Shown here piece by piece: positions 15,132 through 22,988 of a stretch of 31,177 nt of DNA. Source of the stretch: Patescibacteria group bacterium. GTDB taxonomy: Bacteria; Patescibacteriota; Minisyncoccia; Phycocordibacterales; XYD1-FULL-46-19. Both the position numbers and the translations under genes were made by a program. The stretch is taken from positions 1 through 31,177 of the forward strand of contig JAUPUJ010000002.1 of the NCBI GenBank assembly GCA_030917625.1, given 5' to 3'. Every line of letters starts with the position of its first letter. Position 1 is the stretch's first letter. Below the pieces are notes generated by a model. The model made no database searches and had not been told where the DNA came from. It was given only the letters and a program-made list of their open reading frames with translations.

Positions 15132-18100
15132 ATGATCCCTTCTTCTAAAAAAATAAAAATCTCTGCTCTTGTTATTTTTACAGCTATCATTGGTAGTGTT
15201 TTTATTTTTGACTTAAATAAAATAGGAGCTCAAGGTTTTCAAAGTGGAGAAGTAGAAACCTACCATAATGGCGTCCGTTCGGACCTCCCTCAAAGTGGGA
15301 TCATTAGTTCCACTCCTTTAGATGACCCTTTTGCTCGCACTGATAGAAATGTCCAAGCCACTCAGGAACAAGCTCAAAACCTCCAAGGTCTCCAACAACA
15401 AGACATGCAAAAATGTATGGCTGAGGGCAGTTCTTCTCTGCGTGGTCCTATGAATGGAGCTATCCAAGAAGGTTTAGGCCAAGCCATAGACAACACCCTG
15501 TCTCAAAACTTGCCGAATGCCATGCAGGAACAAATCAAAGCTAAACTTCCGGATGAATTAAGTAATGCCACAATAGAAATTTTTCCAACCAAACTCAAAG
15601 AAAAAGTCCAATTAGATTTAAATGTATCTATGGAAGGTATTTTAAGTGAAGCTGAGGCTGATGCTGGCAGGCCATTAAGCGGGGAAGAGAGAAGTCAAAT
15701 CTTTAAAACAGAATTATTAAGCTCAGTCCAAAATAATTTTGCTGATGCATTTAAAGACAGTATAAAAGAAAGTTTTCCTATAGCTATAGAAAACTCGATC
15801 AGAAAAGGTTTACCAGAAGCTGTGACATCTGTTTTTGAAAACAATTTACCTGGGCAAATTTCTGAACAAATGCCTAATGTCATGCAACAGCAATTGCAAC
15901 CTCTAATTCTTGATCTTTTAATCGATCAAATAGCCGGTGTAAATGGGGGATTTGACCCAGCATCATTAATACCTCTTATTCCTGGAATTCTAGAAGGTTT
16001 AGGTGAGGGCTTAGCTGATATTATAGAAAATATAGGCGACCTATTTGGTTTAGAAAGTGGTGACGACGAGGAAAATGATTATAGCAACGCCACTAGCGTT
16101 ACCCCAGAGATGACGGCCGATATAACAGAAGCCATGATGGATGAATATTCTGAAAGAGCCGTCGCCGACCTTCTAGAAAACATGGATGAAATCATCAATC
16201 AAGCCAACTTGGCTTTAGATGACTCAATGGATGAAATATTATCTTCAATAGAAGATGAATTAGATGGGGTAATAGACGAGACTTTGGATGAATTAACAGG
16301 CGCCCTAGAAGGTGAATTAGACCAGGTGCTAGATAGTTTAACAGGTCCACTTGAAGGGGTGATAGACGACACCCTAGGCCAACTAAACGGAGTATTTGAT
16401 GACCTAACAGGCGTCTTTGACGGAGTCACCAATCAGCTGACTGGAGTAATCAACCAAACTATGGGCACCTTCACCAACACCCTGACTACCGCTATGGGCA
16501 CCATCACCGACTCTATTACAGCCCCTATTACTGGGGCGATTGATGGAGTAATTGATGGAGTTTTAAGTCCAGTTACTGGAGCCATAAACAATGTCACTGA
16601 AAGTATCACAGGGGCAATCACCGAGCCGATTTCTAATATCACAAACAATCTAACTGAAAATATCTTAGACCCAGTTACTGGAGCTTTCGATAATGTTGTA
16701 GGTGGTGTTACCGAGGGTATTACTGGGGCCGCAGGCGACATAGCAAGCAATGCTCTGACTAACGCTGGAGTACCAGATGTAATAGCTGGGCCTGTGGGAG
16801 ATGCGGTAACCAATGTCACAGCTGGGGTAGTAAGTAATATTCCAGGCATTAGTGCCTTAGGCGGTATCGCAGGTATTGGAGTTTATGTGCCAGTACGAGA
16901 AACTAGTGGACCACTACTTTCAGCTACAGAAAGTATCGATACCACCAATGCTTCTATTGATCAGACAACTCAAAGAATAGAACAATTAACCATAGAGATT
17001 TGCACCCAATTAAAAAGCATTAAAAGAATCCAAACCGCTTTTGAACAAAAAGAATTTGTGGAAGATGTTGATTTAAGAAGACAAGCCAATGAAGCTAGTG
17101 AGCTCTACAGAAACGAACTTGTTGACTTCAGTAAACGAGGTTATGACTCCACCGGCGAGGGCCCTGATGCTCCTTTATATGTAGAGAACCCAATTAAACA
17201 CGTTGATGAATTAGTCAAACCAGAAGCAGCTAGGGTTTATTTTGACGATTTACAAAAATCATCCAACAGTTTTAAAGATATTACAGCTAAGCAACTGGCC
17301 CAAGATTTAAATAAACCAGCTAATTATTCTTCTGTGAGTTTAGATCAATACAATAAATTTGGAGCTGGAGAAATTAATGATTCACAAGAATGGTTTTCCA
17401 CTTTCATTGCAATGAAAAATCCATTTGAAGCCAATACCCCTGAAACTTCTTACAAAATAAATGCCAAAGCTTTGGCTCAAGCTCAAGATAGGGCCGAAGC
17501 AGATTTTTATGAACAATTATCAGCTGGCAATGGTTATTTACCTGTTCGAGAGTGTGTTGAATACACAGCCAATAATTCGGCTTGCCGAAGATGGAAAGTG
17601 GTCACCCCAGCCAGCCAAGTCCAAGATGTAACGGCTGAGGCTTTAAATTACCGTTTAGATTTATATAAAAATGCTGACCCAGGTGATGTTTCGCCGGGCG
17701 GTGGCCCTAGTTTAGAAGAAACTAGAACTAATACTCCTTCAAACGGAGGAGGTGGGGGAGGTAACCCAGGTGGTGGCATCGGAGACATTATAAATATCTT
17801 GCAAGAATTTCTAACTGGAATATTAAATGGTGGAGACGATGAAGATGCTGAGGATCAATTAGTGGTCAACTTCACCCAAACAGTACCAACCGCCACACAA
17901 ATCAATAACGGCACCAATAGGGTAGCTAGATTAAATTGGAGCGCTCCTCTTGCTACTAGTTGTGTGGCTAATTCAGATTGGATTAATGGCAGTAATCCTA
18001 ATTTAGATAGTGCTATATTATTAGCCCATGAAAAAGGCGAATCTCTAGCAACTTCAGGACAAGTATCAGTATCTCTACCAATACAATTTACAGTCAGATT

Positions 18101-18497
18101 AATAAGAGAAAGAGACGGAAATGAAGGATTATTACCACTATCCATAATAGATAATCATATAGCTCAATCTAAAAAGTTAACATTAACCAATAATTCTATT
18201 GAAAATGGTGATTCTATAATCATTAGATTCTGGCCTTATACCGAAGACTATGAGGTAAAAGTAAATGTTACCGAGAGCGACAGTCCAACAACAGTGATAA
18301 ACAAACTCCAGACCGCCATTACAACAGCTCAAAGTGACACCAGTGCTGCTAACTCGATCAGAAGTAGTATCTTCAATAAATTTACCTTTACCCCAAATAG
18401 TTCAGCTGGAGAAATTAGTATGAAGGCCAAATTAAGTTACAAAATAAGATGCACCGATGGTAGCAACACTGTTGAGAAAACAATAAATCTGAATTAA
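15132..18497 (+). CDS. Giant secreted repeat protein of the type IV secretion-like locus
   Basis: Product of 1121 residues with a signal peptide (about 1-34). Residues 95-290 contain repeated helix units marked by (L/F/M)P followed by acidic/glutamine residues. Residues about 375-580 are a long run of short units of the LTG-x(4)-hydrophobic-D/N type (spacings mostly 7, 11 or 15), giving an amphipathic, Gly/Thr-rich helical array. Residues 610-850 form a mixed domain with four cysteines; residues about 865-885 are a Gly-rich linker; the C-terminus (905-1121) looks like an Ig-like domain with LNWSAPLATSC and, far downstream, LSYKIRCTDGS. It lies 2 bases after the first gene and 3 before the VirB6-like gene, so is probably an external or tip component of the apparatus (inference). 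Confidence 0.85.
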   Translation: MIPSSKKIKISALVIFTAIIGSVFIFDLNKIGAQGFQSGEVETYHNGVRSDLPQSGIISSTPLDDPFARTDRNVQATQEQAQNLQGLQQQDMQKCMAEGSSSLRGPMNGAIQEGLGQAIDNTLSQNLPNAMQEQIKAKLPDELSNATIEIFPTKLKEKVQLDLNVSMEGILSEAEADAGRPLSGEERSQIFKTELLSSVQNNFADAFKDSIKESFPIAIENSIRKGLPEAVTSVFENNLPGQISEQMPNVMQQQLQPLILDLLIDQIAGVNGGFDPASLIPLIPGILEGLGEGLADIIENIGDLFGLESGDDEENDYSNATSVTPEMTADITEAMMDEYSERAVADLLENMDEIINQANLALDDSMDEILSSIEDELDGVIDETLDELTGALEGELDQVLDSLTGPLEGVIDDTLGQLNGVFDDLTGVFDGVTNQLTGVINQTMGTFTNTLTTAMGTITDSITAPITGAIDGVIDGVLSPVTGAINNVTESITGAITEPISNITNNLTENILDPVTGAFDNVVGGVTEGITGAAGDIASNALTNAGVPDVIAGPVGDAVTNVTAGVVSNIPGISALGGIAGIGVYVPVRETSGPLLSATESIDTTNASIDQTTQRIEQLTIEICTQLKSIKRIQTAFEQKEFVEDVDLRRQANEASELYRNELVDFSKRGYDSTGEGPDAPLYVENPIKHVDELVKPEAARVYFDDLQKSSNSFKDITAKQLAQDLNKPANYSSVSLDQYNKFGAGEINDSQEWFSTFIAMKNPFEANTPETSYKINAKALAQAQDRAEADFYEQLSAGNGYLPVRECVEYTANNSACRRWKVVTPASQVQDVTAEALNYRLDLYKNADPGDVSPGGGPSLEETRTNTPSNGGGGGGNPGGGIGDIINILQEFLTGILNGGDDEDAEDQLVVNFTQTVPTATQINNGTNRVARLNWSAPLATSCVANSDWINGSNPNLDSAILLAHEKGESLATSGQVSVSLPIQFTVRLIRERDGNEGLLPLSIIDNHIAQSKKLTLTNNSIENGDSIIIRFWPYTEDYEVKVNVTESDSPTTVINKLQTAITTAQSDTSAANSIRSSIFNKFTFTPNSSAGEISMKAKLSYKIRCTDGSNTVEKTINLN

Positions 18498-18500
18498 TTA

Positions 18501-21392
18501 ATGAAAAGTTACGAAAAAATTTATAAACAGGCCCTATACTTCACACTATCAATAGTAGCTGTTTTATTTTTCTTACTCCCAAACTCAGCTTTTTCTCAAG
18601 TAATAGACTCTCGCCCTCTAGAAGAACAGCTTATATATGCCAATAATCAAATAACCCACGCCGAGCAAGAAATATTAAGAGTAAATACTGAAATACAGGC
18701 ACAACAAGCTATTATTACTGAGATTGATAATCTATCTTGGTGGCAACCTTATCCTGATCGTCTCGGTCGCCGAGTTGAAGCAGAAGCAGAGATAAGAAGA
18801 TTAACAGAAGAAAAAAATATCTTAATTACTCAAAAATTTGAACACGAAGATTACAGAAACCGCATAAATATACAGATAAATGAGAGAGAAGCCGCCGCTG
18901 CAAGAGCAGCGGGCGATATAGCCAGAGCAGAAGAATTAGAAAGACAAAATGAGCAAATAGCCCAAAATATTCAAACCAACAGACAACAAAGAGACGAGCA
19001 TTTAACCCAAGCTCAAAACCATCTTGAGAGCGACCCTTACTCTGTACAATCACAACAAGCAGATAGAAATGCCTGTACTTCTTGGAGTGGATTTAACTTG
19101 GATGCTTGTGTAGCAAATATTATAGATGCATTTTATACCATAGTTATATGGCTACTAAGCTGGTTGTTGTGGCTTATAGATACTTTATTTGCCAAAATTA
19201 TAGATGTGAGCATAGTTAACTTTGGTGATTTATTAGCGGATTTAGATGTTGTAGACACCGGCTGGAGAGTTGTGCGGGATGTGGCTAATATTTTCTTTAT
19301 TTTTATCTTACTTTATTTAGCTATTAGCACCGCCCTACAGACACCAGGAGTTGATACTAGAAAAGTTTTGGTTAATATCATAATAATTGCCCTTGTTATA
19401 AACTTCAGCGCCGTCTTTACTCGAATTGCTATAGATGCGTCAAATATCACAGCTTTAACTTTTTATAACCTAATAGGTATAGATGGTGATAAACCAGATT
19501 TATCGGCTTATTTTAGAAATGCCCTCTCTTGGTTTGAGCATCAAAGCGTAGATCAAAACGCCGCAACAACAGCAAGTGGTAATACTCAAAACGCTGGATC
19601 TGCCACTTTAGCAGCCCTAGCTAAAAATTCAGGCATGATGATATTGTTAGTCATCACTATTTTTACTTTACTAGCAGCTAGTGTTCTACTGCTTATACGA
19701 GCTATATCTTTGGTTATTTTAATAATTGTTTCTCCTTTAGCTTTCTTGGGTTATGGCTTTAAACCTCTATCTGAAATCTTTAATAAATGGCTTGATCGTC
19801 TAAAATGTGACGTCTTATTTGCGCCCCTCTTTTTCTTCTTACTATATTTAACTTTCGGACTATTCCAAAATGTTTATGGAACACCTGAAGCCAGAGCGAC
19901 TATTGATCACAATGTAGCCAGCCAAGTTATTATGTTTCTCATGCTAAACGGCTTAATGTTGGGCTCTATTATGATTGCTCAAAAAGTTGGTTGCCAGATG
20001 GGAGGTAAGGCTTTTGCTTATGTTAAAGATAATTCTATAAACACTTTTGGTAAATTTGGTATTTCAACTAAAACTCCAAAGAAATTAGCCGGTAGAGGAG
20101 CCGGTCTAGTGGGGCGCAACACTATAGGTAGAGGAGCTAGGGCTATTCAACAATCAGATACCTTTAAAAACTTCGCAGCTAAAGCACCAAAAAAAGGCTG
20201 GGTAGCCAATGTCGCTGCTGAAAAAGTGGCTGGTTTTGGTTTTGGTTCTGGCTTAGGCTTTAATCAAAGAACAGAACAAAGACAAAAACGCCAAGATGAA
20301 CAATTAAAATTACTCAAAGATCCAACTAGACGATCTCAATATTTAACTAATTTAAATCTTGATGATGCTAAGAAAAAATACGGAGATATGTCTGACCGAG
20401 AAAAAGCTGAATTAAGAATTAACGCTATTGATACCGGAAATACAGAAATGATTGAATCTCTAGATAGTTTACAAGATACTCTCAAGGGTGAAAAGAAAGA
20501 ATCAGCTGAAAAAGAATATGAGAAACAATTGCGTCAATACTTAAAAGTGGCTACAAAAGATTTCACCGATAAATCTGGAAAAGAAGTGAAGAAGGGAGAC
20601 CAGCTAACTATGGCTCAACAATTAGAAATGTTTGATAAACTAGGAGAAGTCTTTGTTAAAGATGGAGCAAGTGATGAAGAAAAAGAGAAACAAAAACAGA
20701 AAGGCAAAGATCTTCAACAAACATCTTACAATACTATGTCAGACGCTGATAAAGTTGCCTTCACTAAAGAAGCTGAGAAAAATATAAACACTGTTGATAC
20801 AAAAACTAGACTAGACACTATAAATGAATTCGAAAAAGAATACATTAAAGGTAGAGGTGAAACCGAACAGAAATTCTATGATGAGAAAGAAAAAATAGAT
20901 AAGAGAATTAAAAAACAAGAATTAGCAGAATTTAAACGTGAAGCTAAAAATAATATAGAAGAAATATTTAAAAATCAAAATAAAGCCACTTACCAATTAA
21001 CAGAAAGCAACCTAAAAACCCTGAAGATCAGTCTAGATAAACTTAGCTCTGACGATATTGCTCACTTAGATAAAAATATTCTAAAAAATAAGCAAGTTAT
21101 TGAAAAATTTAACGAACAAGATATCCCTAAAATATTTGCTAACACAGAAGAAATAGATAGGGGCACACTTAGAGAAATTAGCGATGAAATACTTTCTAAC
21201 CCTAAAATCAATGATAGAGTTAAGTCCGCCCTTGATCCAAACTCAAAAAAACAAAAACAAACCACAAATCAACCAAATATTGTTACTCCAGATCAACCAT
21301 ACAGAGAACCTAGGAGTAAAACAAGATATGATAGCACAGGAAAAGTCATAAATGATGAAGATGATTATACAGAACCCACTAAAGAACTATAA
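18501..21392 (+). CDS. TrbL/VirB6-like polytopic inner-membrane protein with a long C-terminal tail
   Basis: Product of 963 residues. Signal peptide (about 1-32); extracytoplasmic coiled coil (about 38-180, E/Q/R-rich); then CTSWSGFNLDACV and at least six membrane segments: about 205-232, 261-279, 288-312, two within 375-420, 436-452 and 474-496. The GWRVVRDVANIFFIFILLYLA and VNIIIIALVINFSAVFTR segments match the CPR TrbL/VirB6 group. VirB6 proteins form the inner-membrane channel of type IV secretion systems. The tail (about 497-963) is cytoplasmic, very hydrophilic and Lys/Glu-rich with coiled-coil potential; such a tail is unusual for plasmid VirB6 but occurs as 'extended VirB6' in Rickettsiales. 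Overlap-free, 3-base gaps to both neighbours. Confidence 0.9.
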   Translation: MKSYEKIYKQALYFTLSIVAVLFFLLPNSAFSQVIDSRPLEEQLIYANNQITHAEQEILRVNTEIQAQQAIITEIDNLSWWQPYPDRLGRRVEAEAEIRRLTEEKNILITQKFEHEDYRNRINIQINEREAAAARAAGDIARAEELERQNEQIAQNIQTNRQQRDEHLTQAQNHLESDPYSVQSQQADRNACTSWSGFNLDACVANIIDAFYTIVIWLLSWLLWLIDTLFAKIIDVSIVNFGDLLADLDVVDTGWRVVRDVANIFFIFILLYLAISTALQTPGVDTRKVLVNIIIIALVINFSAVFTRIAIDASNITALTFYNLIGIDGDKPDLSAYFRNALSWFEHQSVDQNAATTASGNTQNAGSATLAALAKNSGMMILLVITIFTLLAASVLLLIRAISLVILIIVSPLAFLGYGFKPLSEIFNKWLDRLKCDVLFAPLFFFLLYLTFGLFQNVYGTPEARATIDHNVASQVIMFLMLNGLMLGSIMIAQKVGCQMGGKAFAYVKDNSINTFGKFGISTKTPKKLAGRGAGLVGRNTIGRGARAIQQSDTFKNFAAKAPKKGWVANVAAEKVAGFGFGSGLGFNQRTEQRQKRQDEQLKLLKDPTRRSQYLTNLNLDDAKKKYGDMSDREKAELRINAIDTGNTEMIESLDSLQDTLKGEKKESAEKEYEKQLRQYLKVATKDFTDKSGKEVKKGDQLTMAQQLEMFDKLGEVFVKDGASDEEKEKQKQKGKDLQQTSYNTMSDADKVAFTKEAEKNINTVDTKTRLDTINEFEKEYIKGRGETEQKFYDEKEKIDKRIKKQELAEFKREAKNNIEEIFKNQNKATYQLTESNLKTLKISLDKLSSDDIAHLDKNILKNKQVIEKFNEQDIPKIFANTEEIDRGTLREISDEILSNPKINDRVKSALDPNSKKQKQTTNQPNIVTPDQPYREPRSKTRYDSTGKVINDEDDYTEPTKEL

Positions 21393-21395
21393 CTT

Positions 21396-21869
21396 ATGTT
21401 AAAAAATATTTTAGACCAAGACGCCTTAATGGATAGATTTGAGAGACTACCAAAAACATTAAGAGAGGCTATTTCCTCCATAGAAACAGCAGACAATATT
21501 CAAGAAATAGGCGAAAAATACAAACTCCATATAGATCAGGTAGGTAAGCTTGGCGGTGAAACAGGCCTCGTCATGCTCGGCTTTACTAGGCCTTACCTTT
21601 TCCCAGCTAAAGTGGCTCAAGCGCTTAATATACCGAGGGAAGATGCTAGTAAAATCGCTCAAGACATAAACGACAAGATTTTTTCACAAATCAGAGAATT
21701 CATCCAAAGCCCCATCTCAGAAAAAATAGATCTTAAAAATAAACCAGATACTCAAATTTTTAAAGAAAAAATGACTGGCTTATTCCAAACCACAAGCGAA
21801 CAAGCAAGCACAAGCCCTCAACATTTGACGCCTGGAGATATCGACCCATACAACGAGCCAGTAGAGTAG
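21396..21869 (+). CDS. Conserved CPR protein of unknown function in the secretion-like locus
   Basis: Product of 157 residues, no signal peptide or membrane helix, predicted cytosolic and helical up to about residue 110, then a disordered Pro/Thr/Ser tail. The central stretch IETADNIQEIGEKYKLHIDQ followed by VGKLGGETGLVMLGFTRP and IAQDINDKIFSQIREF is a pattern I have seen in several CPR proteins near VirB6/PrgI genes, sometimes duplicated. No known function. It starts 3 bases after the VirB6-like gene and could bind that protein's cytoplasmic tail (inference from position). Stop is TAG. Confidence 0.8.
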   Translation: MLKNILDQDALMDRFERLPKTLREAISSIETADNIQEIGEKYKLHIDQVGKLGGETGLVMLGFTRPYLFPAKVAQALNIPREDASKIAQDINDKIFSQIREFIQSPISEKIDLKNKPDTQIFKEKMTGLFQTTSEQASTSPQHLTPGDIDPYNEPVE

Positions 21870-21909
21870 TTAAATTACACACAAATTTATCCTATTTGGT
21901 TTTTGTTCA

Positions 21910-21918
21910 TGATATAAT
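21910..21918 (+). promoter_or_regulatory. Internal promoter, extended -10 TGaTATAAT
   Basis: Perfect TATAAT (21913-21918) with an extended TG, 23 bases before the ATG at 21942. The 72-base gap here is the largest inside the locus, so the ATPase/pilin genes may be expressed apart from the first four. No clear -35. Confidence 0.5.
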
Positions 21919-21941
21919 CAAATGTATATCAACTCTTTACT

Positions 21942-22340
21942 ATGAATTTTCAAGTTCCACAATTTATAGAAATAGAAAGCAAAATATTTGGCCCTTTATC
22001 TTTTCCTCAATTTATTTATGTTGTGGGTGGAGTAGCCATAGCTTTCTTATTTTATGTAGCCATACCATATTTTTATATTGCTCTAATACCAATGATTTTA
22101 TCTGTTCTATCTGGAGCAGCTCTCGCTTTTTATAAAGTCAACGACCGCTCTCTAATTTTCTTAGTCCAATCAATGATAAAATACTATACCGGCAGTAAAC
22201 TTTATCTCTGGAAAAAAGATGTGGCTAAAAGAGACGTCAGCGTGTCCGAAAAAACCCCAGAGATCGACCCTAAAAAAATTTATGGCGACAAACTTCATGA
22301 ATTATCTTGGAGTTTAGATGTTAAAGAAAATATAAAATAA
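21942..22340 (+). CDS. PrgI-family protein (VirB3-like)
   Basis: Product of 132 residues. Two closely spaced membrane helices (about 25-65: FPQFIYVVGGVAIAFLFYVA and IALIPMILSVLSGAALAFYK) after a short N-terminus beginning MNFQVPQFIEIESKIFGPLS, then a soluble tail with TGSKLYLWKK. This matches the PrgI family of Gram-positive type IV systems, which takes the place of VirB3 next to the VirB4 ATPase in the inner membrane. Its stop overlaps the next start by one base (TAATG), indicating translational coupling. Any lipid or cargo role is unknown. Confidence 0.88.
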   Translation: MNFQVPQFIEIESKIFGPLSFPQFIYVVGGVAIAFLFYVAIPYFYIALIPMILSVLSGAALAFYKVNDRSLIFLVQSMIKYYTGSKLYLWKKDVAKRDVSVSEKTPEIDPKKIYGDKLHELSWSLDVKENIK

Positions 22341-22984
22341 TGGCTAAATCTATTAAATCAACTCAAGACTTCGTGGCGATTAGAGAAATCAGAGATGGGG
22401 TCGTTATATTAAAAGACGGTAATTACCGAGCAGTGGTTATTGCTTCATCTATTAATTTTTCTCTAAAATCTGAGGACGAGCGACAAGGCCTTATTTTACA
22501 ATATCAAAATTTCCTCAATTCTTTAGATTTCTCTATCCAAATCCATCTCGAATCTAGAAAACTAGATATTTTACCTTATCTACAAAACATAGAAACCGTC
22601 ACTAAAGACCACACCAATGAACTCATTAAAATTCAAGCCCGAGAATATATTAATTTTATAAAGACTTTCACTGAAGCGACCAATATTATGTCGAAGTCTT
22701 TTTTTGTTATTATTCCTTATGATCCGCCAGTCATAAACAATAAACAAGGCACTTTATCTAAACTACCTCTACCATTTTTAAACAAAAATACTCCGGCAGA
22801 ATCGACAGAATCCTTCGAGCAAAACAAGAGTCAATTAGAGCAGAGGATTAGTGTAGTGGCCGATGGTCTTGGGCGTATTGGGGTCAAAACAGCTCAACTA
22901 GGTACCGATGAACTAATAGAACTGTATTTCAAATTATTTAATCCTGGTGAAAAAGGGGTACCGACAGCAATCCCTAATCAATAA
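22340..22984 (+). CDS. TraC-like domain protein, separate partner of the VirB4-like ATPase
   Basis: Product of 214 residues without membrane segment or signal peptide. Residues 10-150 (STQDFVAIREIRDGVVILKD, NYRAVVIASSINFSLKSEDE, LDFSIQIHLESRKLD and KSFFVIIPYDPP) match the N-terminal TraC/VirB4-like domain found in CPR genomes as a stand-alone protein; this part of VirB4 normally contacts VirB3/PrgI and the membrane. No Walker motifs. It overlaps the PrgI-family stop by one base and lies 4 bases before the ATPase. It may be one half of a split VirB4 or a paralogue of that domain, since the ATPase still has 250 residues before its Walker A. Confidence 0.85.
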   Translation: MAKSIKSTQDFVAIREIRDGVVILKDGNYRAVVIASSINFSLKSEDERQGLILQYQNFLNSLDFSIQIHLESRKLDILPYLQNIETVTKDHTNELIKIQAREYINFIKTFTEATNIMSKSFFVIIPYDPPVINNKQGTLSKLPLPFLNKNTPAESTESFEQNKSQLEQRISVVADGLGRIGVKTAQLGTDELIELYFKLFNPGEKGVPTAIPNQ

Positions 22985-22988
22985 ATAT

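Noticed and set aside
16433..16849. 138-residue minus-strand open frame inside the giant repeat protein
   Set aside because: Its V/T/P/S repeats are the reverse reading of the LTG array; no start signals or family likeness.
21896..22135. 79-residue plus-strand open frame overlapping the PrgI-family gene
   Set aside because: Different frame from the clear PrgI-family protein, with Cys/Ser/Ile-rich non-protein-like composition; it also covers the promoter.
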